From positions 148,135,167-148,199,166 of the forward strand of contig CM035806.1 of NCBI GenBank assembly GCA_020466095.1: a stretch of DNA of 64,000 bases. Reading direction: 5' to 3'. Shown one piece after another: positions 37,301 through 46,300 of the stretch. Both the position numbers and the translations under genes were made by a program. Within the stretch, counting starts at the first letter, position 1. Every line of letters starts with the position of its first letter. The stretch is from Chlorops oryzae. Lineage: Eukaryota > Arthropoda > Insecta > Diptera > Chloropidae. The notes under the pieces are model-generated. The model made no database searches. It was given only the letters and a program-made list of their open reading frames with translations, and was not told the DNA's origin.

Positions 37301-40300
37301 AATATATGGATTTTCATAGAAAATTTTTAAAAAACCTTCAAATGCCGATATCTTCTTAAATATAAGAGCTAGAGCGAAAATAAGCGAATCTGGTGATCAC
37401 CTGGGAAAATTCCAAATATATGGATTTTCATAGAAAATTTTTAAAAAACTTCAAATCCGATATTTCTTAAATATAAGAGCTAGAGCGAAAATAAGCGAAT
37501 CTGGTGATCACCTGGGAAAATTCAAAATATATGGATTTTCATAGAAAATTTTTAAAAAACCTTCAAATGCCGATATCTTCTTAAATATAAGAGCTAGAGC
37601 GAAAATAAGCGAATCTGGTGATCACCTGGGAAAATTCAAAATATATGGATTTTCATAGAAAATTTTTAAAAAACCTTCAAATGCCGATATCTTCTTAAAT
37701 ATAAGAGCTAGAGCGAAAATAAGCGAATCTGGTGATCACCTGGGAAAATTCCAAATATATGGATTTCATAGAAAAATTTTTAAAAACCTTCAAATGCCGA
37801 TATGTTTCTTAAAATAAGAGCTAGAGCGAAAATAAGCGAATCTGGTGATCACCTGGGAAAATTCCAAATATATGGATTTTCATAGAAAATTTTTAAAAAA
37901 CCTTCAAATGCCGATATCTTCTTAAATATAAGAGCTAGAGCGAAAATAAGCGAATCTGGTGATCACCTGGGAAAATTCCAAATATATGGATTTTCATAGA
38001 AAATTTTTAAAAAACCTTCAAATGCCGATATCTTCTTAAATATAAGAGCTAGAGCGAAAATAAGCGAATCTGGTGATCACCTGGGAAAATTCCAAATATA
38101 TGGATTTTCATAGAAAATTTTTAAAAAACCTTCAAATGCCGATATCTTCTTAAATATAAGAGCTAGAGCGAAAATAAGCGAATCTGGTGATCACCTGGGA
38201 AAATTCCAAATATATGGATTTTCATAGAAAATTTTTAAAAATCTTTAAATGCCGATATCTTCTAAAATATAAGAGCTAGAGCGAAAATAAGCGAATCTGG
38301 TGATCACCTGGGAAAATTCCAAATATATGGATTTTCATAGAAAATTTTAAAAAAATCTTTAAATGCCGATATCTTCTAAAATATAAGAGCTAGAGCGAAA
38401 ATAAGCGAATCTGGTGATCACCTGGAAAATTCCAAATATATGGATTTTCATAGAAAATTTTTAAAAAACCTTCAAACCGATATCTTCTAAAATATAAGAG
38501 CTAGAGCGAAAATAAGCGAATCTGGTGATCACCTGGGAAAATTCCAAATATATGGATTTTCATAGAAAATTTTTTAAAAAACCTTCAAATGCCGATATCT
38601 TCTTAAATATAAGAGCTAGAGCGAAAATAAGCGAATCTGGTGATCACCTGGGAAAATTCCAAATATATGGATTTTCATAGAAAATTTTTAAAAAAACCTT
38701 CAAATGCCGTATTTCTTAAAATAAGAGCTAGAGCGAAAATAAGCGAATCTGGTGATCACCTGGGAAAATTCAAAATATATGGATTTTCATAGAAAATTTT
38801 TAAAAAACCTTCAAATGCCGATATCTTCTTAAATATAAAGCTAGAGCGAAAATAAGCGAATCTGGTGATCACCTGGGAAAATTCCAAATATATGGATTTT
38901 CATAGAAAATTTTAAAAAACCTTCAAATGCCGATATTTCTTAAATATAAGAGCTAGAGCGAAAATAAGCGAATCTGGTGATCACCTGGGAAAATTCAAAA
39001 TATATGGATTTTCATAGAAAATTTTTAAAAAACCTTCAAAAGCCGATATCTTCTTAAATATAAGAGCTAGAGCGAAAAAAGCGAATCTGGTGATCACCTG
39101 GGAAAATTCAAAATATATGGATTTTCATAGAAAATTTTTAAAAAACCTTCAAATGCCGATATCTTCTTAAATATAAGAGCTAGAGCGAAAATAAGCGAAT
39201 CTGGTGATCACCTGGGAAAATTCCAAATATATGGATTTTCATAGAAAATTTTTAAAAAACCTTCAAATGCCGATATCTTCTTAAATATAAGAGCTAGAGC
39301 GAAAATAAGCGAATCTGGTGATCACCTGGAAAATTCCAAATATATGGATTTTCATAGAAAAATTTTTAAAAAACCTTCAAATGCCGATATCTTCTTAAAT
39401 ATAAGAGCTAGAGCGAAAATAAGCGAATCTGGTGATCACCTGGGAAAATTCCAAATATATGGATTTTCATAGAAAATTTTTAAAAAACCTTCAAATGCCG
39501 ATATGTTCTTAAATATAAGAGCTAGAGCGAAAATAAGCGAATCTGGTGATCACCTGGGAAAATTCAAAATATATGGATTTTCATAGAAAATTTTTAAAAA
39601 AACCTTCAAATGCCGATATCTTCTTAAATAAAGAGCTAGAGCGAAAATAAGCGAATCTGGTGATCACCTGGAAAATCAAAATATATGGATTTTCTAGAAA
39701 AATTTTAAAAAACCTTCAAATGCCGATATTTCTTAAATATAAGAGTAGAGCGAAAATAACGAATCTGGTGTCACCTGGGAAAATTCCAAATATATGGTTT
39801 TCATAGAAAATTTTTTTAAAAAACCTTCAAAGCCGATATCTTCTTAAATATAAGAGCTAGAGCGAAAATAAGCGAATCTGGGGATCACCTGGGAAAATTC
39901 CAAATATATGGATTTTCATAGAAAATTTTTAAAAAATCTTTAAATGCCGATATCTTCTAAAATATAAGAGCTAGAGCGAAAATAAGCGAATCTGGTGATC
40001 ACCTGGGAAAATTCCAAATATATGGATTTTCATAGAAAATTTTAAAAAACCTTCAAATGCCGATATCTTCTTAAATTAAGAGCTAGAGCGAAAATAAGCG
40101 AATCTGGTGATCACCTGGGAAAATTTCCAAATATATGGTTTTTCATAGAAAATTTTTAAAAAAACCTTCAAATGCCGATATCTTCTTAAATATTAAGAGC
40201 TAGAGCGAAAATAAGCGAATCTGGGGATCACCTGGGAAAATTCCAAATATATGGATTTTCATAGAAAATTTTTAAAAAACCTTCAAATGCCGATATCTTC

Positions 40301-43300
40301 TTAAATATAAGAGCTAGAGCGAAAATAAGCGAATCTGGTGATCACCTGGGAAAATTCCAAATATATGGATTTTCATAGAAAATTTTTAAAAAACCTTCAA
40401 ATGCCGATATCTTCTTAAATATAAGAGCTAGAGCGAAAATAAGCGAATCTGGTGATCACCTGGGAAAATTCCAAATATATGGATTTCATAGAAAATTTTT
40501 AAAAAACCTTCAAATGCCGATATCTTCTTAAATATAAGAGCTAGAGCGAAAATAAGCGAATCTGGTGATCACCTGGGAAAATTCAAAATATATGGATTTT
40601 CATAGAAAATTTTTAAAAAACCTTCAAATGCCGATATCTTCTTAAATATAAGAGCTAGAGCGAAAATAAGCGAATCTGGTGATCACCTGGGAAAATTCCA
40701 AATATATGGATTTTCATAGAAAATTTTTAAAAAACCTTCAAATGCCGATATCTTCTTAAATATAAGAGCTAGAGCGAAAATAAGCGAATCTGGTGATCAC
40801 CTGGGAAAATTCCAAATATATGGATTTTCATAGAAAATTTTTAAAAAACCTTCAAATGCCGATATCTTCTTAAATATAAGAGCTAGAGCGAAAATAAGCG
40901 AATCTGGTGATCACCTGGGAAAATTCCAAATATATGTAGCCGAAGTCAACAAATCGCATATATGAAACGCTCTTACGAACGACTATCTCTCTGCTAACGG
41001 TGGCATTTTATGCTCGTGCAAATATATAAGCTCATTTTCCATATACAACGGAATGATTGAATTATGATTGAGCGGTTTCTACGAGTATTCTTCATTAAAA
41101 CGAACGGTTGAGTTCAAAGGCTCCCGCTGTGTGAGTAAATGTTAAGTAGTGGCGATGAGTTTCCCTGTAGTAAATGGGTTGCAAATTTGAGTCATAGAAA
41201 AACTAAGTATTTAAGCGGTATCAATACACCGCTGCTGTTCTCTGATGCCAACTAACAAAAGTCTTAAGCTTGAACAGGTTCTAAAAAAGAGCTGGGTATA
41301 ATAAATTGGGCTTGGCCGATTTCAGATCATTATGTACCTACTTATAATCAAAATTTTTCCTTGAGTTGCTCCAAAAAAGAAGTAGAGCTCATTCCTACGA
41401 GGAAGTTGATAGACAAAGCTTTCAGTTCAAGATGGATAAGATATCGACGTAAATATTGCAATGATTGTTATTTCAAATTGTGGCAATAGTTTCCGATACA
41501 GAAAAAAAAAAAAAAAATTCACAGTATACGACTAGTTTTAGGACATAAGAAATCAAAAGTACATACAACTCAAAGACGAATCAATCATCGAAATCAAAAT
41601 AATTTTTGGAAATTTGTTGCAATACTTATTCGTGACGCGGTTTGTTGTATTGTCTGAACATAGCAAGAATTTTTGGATAAATTTTTCAAATTTTTATAGC
41701 GCATGTTATGTACTTACAGTAGAGTGCCGCCAGAATTTTATTAAATCATGAATATCAGTTGAGGGTGCGAGCAGTAAAAAGTCTCGCCATTCATTAAAGC
41801 TTATATTTAAGCTGCCGTCTTGATCCATTCTAAAACGTTTTATTGAGTAAAAAAACAAAAGATAAGTATACATGTTTTTCATTTAGTTAAAAAAAAAAAA
41901 ACTCCTAAAATATGAACGCAATATAAGCAATTTAATCGCATCCTATTAGCAGAAACTTTATTTAAAAAATCATTTTCATAATAAATAAAATTATTCTATG
42001 GGGGGGTCTTACTGAATCTTATTGCAATGTCATCAACAAATAAGTTTAATATTTCGGTCAAAGAAGGGAAAAATATTGGCACAATCAAATTAATTTGCTT
42101 GATAAATCAAAATATCTTTCCTTGTTCGCTTCGGATTTCAAATGATGCTAATTTTTGACTGTTAGCTTTTATGAATTTTCATGTCTTTTGATTTCTATGT
42201 GACAGATGGCACTGCGGCGCAGTGCGTTAGTGTTTCTACCTTTACTCTATAGTTCGACTCGGAAAGCCATTCTACTCGAATACGAAATCCAAGTCGAACG
42301 AACAACAGTAATAACGTATAAAGAACATCCGACACTCGAACAAGAGAGCATGAAACGTTCGAATCCGAGAAAATCTTTATCGATGACGAACTACAGAGAA
42401 AAGGCCCTGTTGAACAAACAGAGTATTTACGAAATTTTGGCATAGCCAGCTTCCAGACAATATTTCCGCACAATGGTTTGCCTTTTCGTACGTAAGTTCC
42501 AAAACAGGTATTTTTGTGGGCGTGGCGGTGGGTGAAACATATCAATATTTCCGTAGATCTTTAATTCGGCTTGAGCAACCTATGTTTCGACTTTGAAGAT
42601 GCTATGCTTTTTACTTTTGGCATTACGAAAAATCTCCATTTGTGGGCGTGGCAGTGGGAGGACCATACATATTTCCCCCCATACACCTTTAATACATCGT
42701 GATTAATATATTTATGAAAAAAAGAAGCTCCTACGCCTTTCCATACGCAAGTTTCGATAAACCATTATTTATGGGTGCATGTGTGGGCATGGCTGTAGAA
42801 GGAGAACGTCCATTTCATTTCAAGGATACGTCTCTTCTGGTAATTTGCGAGCGTACCAAGTACAAATGTGATGAGTGGTCCACGAGTTTTGAGAATTTTA
42901 TTTAATACGCTTTAAATTCATGGGCGGATATCTCTAGGTCTCACACCATTTCATGAAACCTAAAAGTTTTTATCTCAAAATTACAAGCCTTTTATGCGCC
43001 CATTTCTGAAATTTTTGTGCTCGTCCTTGTCAGGCATAAAGGATGAAAGTGTTTTGTATGAAGAAGGTTCATATAACATATGCAGGAATGGAAGGAGTTG
43101 GAACAAAAGCCATCAATGCCTTTCTTCTTGCTTTGATTGACACTGCGACGCATTGTGTTTGTTCGCGTTTTCTGAGAAATGACAAAGTTTGAGTTGTGAC
43201 TCCTTTGTTGCGAAGGTCCGATATATGTATACAACATCGAAAACCTCAAAATGCTTTTGCGTCATTGCTTTTTTTTTCCAATTTCATTGTTCTTCATGCA

Positions 43301-46300
43301 AATTAACGATCATTTTACAGCATTTTTGCTCACACACACAAGGTAAATGCGTAAATCTACTTGAACCCATATGCTCTCTTTATTGTCATGGATATGATTG
43401 CGTTCAAAAGATGTTTTAGGTAAACACTAATTGTGTTGCCGTAGGATATCAGATGGTCCGAAACATAACCTCTACAACCATTTAAGTCAAACCATATCTT
43501 TCATCACTTCATTTGATTATTGCCGCAAGTAGAAAATCAGTGTAACAATATGATTTGATTAAGCTATGAAAGGGGATGGTCAACTAAAAACATGTTCTTG
43601 TGACGTTAGTTTTACTGGTGTTTTCTGGGGAAACGAACTCATTTCGCTTTGATTTGCGTAGAGAATGGACGGAGTAAATTAGACTAGATCATGTGAGATG
43701 TATGTACGGTTCAGTTTGGAGGATAAAACAAAAAAAATGATAAGGATTTTCTCTAGACATGCTTAAAAAATGACTTGTTGTTGCCTTGAATATATTGCGC
43801 TCACAGTCAAACATAATTTGTTGAATAAAGATACATACCTTGTTAAAAGATTTTTCGCCTCATCAAGGTCTACTTCGATTCCTAAGTCTTTAAATGCAGA
43901 TATTAGCTCTTCCAAGTCGACTTTGCCTAAAAATATGAGACCCAATTGTAAAAATTTCATTGAATTTCCCAAGCAGGATCTCATATATGCATGTGTGTAT
44001 GTGTGTATGTATGTATGTATGTATGTACATACCATCTCGGTTTTTGTCCAGATGAGAAAATTGCAAGCGGAGGTTTTTCTCGTGCTCTCGAACATAATGA
44101 ACAAACTCAGCCAAACCAACATCGCCGCTATGATTTTTGTCCGAATGCTCCAAAAATTTCTATAATAGAAGAAGATACGCATACGTTATGTGAAGCAGGA
44201 AAATATCTACAGTATTCCACGGATATATGCACCGTCCAAAATGCAGGAGGAAGAGTGCATATAAGCGGGGAGTGCATATATTGAAACCCCGGCTATAAGC
44301 ACAACCAGTGCATATACACGAAAAACAAATTTCGGGTAACATATGAAATTTGAGCTTCATTTATTTAAAAAAAAATAACTATAAAACAAAAACAAAAAAT
44401 TGGCTTTCAACCAAAAATCACACATAAAGTTAAATTTATGTTCATACTTGGCTTTTCTCACAAACCAGTTGCCATTCGCTTTTCAGCTGGTGCTTATAAG
44501 ATGTGCTTTTTATATGAAAGTGGTAAGAAAATGGCACAAATTCGCGTGCATCTAAGCGGGGAGTGCTTATAAGCGGGGTGCATATGTATATCCGTGGAAT
44601 ACTGTAATGTCAAATTTTTTATAGCCAGCACAATCATTAGTTAAAACAAGTAAAGAAGTTTACATCGGCTAAGCCGATTGCACACATACCTTTTCCTCAG
44701 CCTGAAATATGTTAAAACATTACCTTAACAAAAATTCCTGCCGTTTTCGTTGTTCTAGCTACACATTATCTTTGCTTCGATTTAGCTTCACAAACTCGAA
44801 ATTATATTTAACTAGAAAACTTTTGCGAATCGTGGGCATGGTCAAAATTTAACCGTTAGAGGACATTTTGTCTAGCTGCGAAATCCTCAATTCAAAATAG
44901 TGAAAATAAAATTTTTGCGAATTTCGCGAATGGTGGTCATGGTCAAAATTTAACCATAAGTGACGACTTTATTTGGCGGCAAAATACACAATCAGAAGAA
45001 GCAAAAAAAATCATTTTTGTATACAGATATGAGAATAAGAGAAAGAGTGTTTTTTTCTAATGTGTAGGATGATGACCATAAATATAGCGATGTCGCAATT
45101 TTTTTTCAGCGAAAGCTTAAGTCTACATAGTAGCTATACATACACCAAATTTCAATAAGCTGGGATGTATTGTAAAAAATTTATCCAGGAAAAACGCTAA
45201 AAATCGTGATTTTTGAAACTTCAGAACCACTTCCCACGACCCAAGAAGGGACTACGAAAAAAATTTGTATGCAGTTTTTCGGACATTTACCTGGTTCAAG
45301 TCCATGCCAAATTTCAATAAGATATCTTTCATGGCTTAGGAGTAAATTACGAAAAACTAAAGTGTGACCGACAGACAGACAGACAGACAGACATGGCTAG
45401 ATCGACTCCTCTTGTCACCCTGATCAAGAATATATATATATGTCTATATCTATCGCGACTCCTTTGGCATGTTACATACTCCGAGCCAAACTTAATATAC
45501 CCTTTCCTTCGGAAAAGGTATAAAAAAAAAACTTTTTTGTGTAAATCAAATTCATATTGTGTAGTACATAGGGCTGCCATACGTCCTGGTTTACCAGGAT
45601 TTGTCCTGGTTTTGCACGAATTGTCCTGGTGTCCTGGTCTACCCTGAAATTGTCCTGGTCTACTGTCAAATAGTCTTTTTTCATATAAATGTTTAAGTGA
45701 ATTGTTAGTTTTTTTTTTTTATATGAATGTTTAAGAAGAATGTTAATTTTTTTTTTTTCAAATAAATGTTTGATGACTTTATCCATAAACAATTTTTTGG
45801 TTGTTTTTTTATAAGTGGAAAATTTTTGAGAAAAGTGTCCTGGTGAGCGGAGTCAGACTTATGGCAGCCCTAGTAGTACACAGTGTAGACCAACTGTTTG
45901 AGAGTAAATAAATGATCTTATAAAATTTTAAATTCGGTAATTCGCTTTTAAATACATAAATACAAAAAGCACTTTCAAATGTCGATTTTCTTAATACTCT
46001 TCGCGCATCCTCAATTTTGAAATCGCATAAATAACGCTAATAATCTGAAAATTTTTCACGGTTGTCCGAGTTATTTATTGTCTGTATTTCTTACCTCTGC
46101 GTAAACGCTGGAAAGGCCAAACTGACGTAGGGCCTCCGAAAGGTCGTGAATATCAATTCGACCGTTCCCATCGCGATCTAGACTATTGAATAGTTTCTCC
46201 AAACGTTCTTCGTCTTCTTGTGGCAGTTCGGTAGGAAGTAATTGGGCGTGCACACTGCCTCCAAGTGCGCTAGTACTTCCGCTGAGTAAATGCTGCACAG

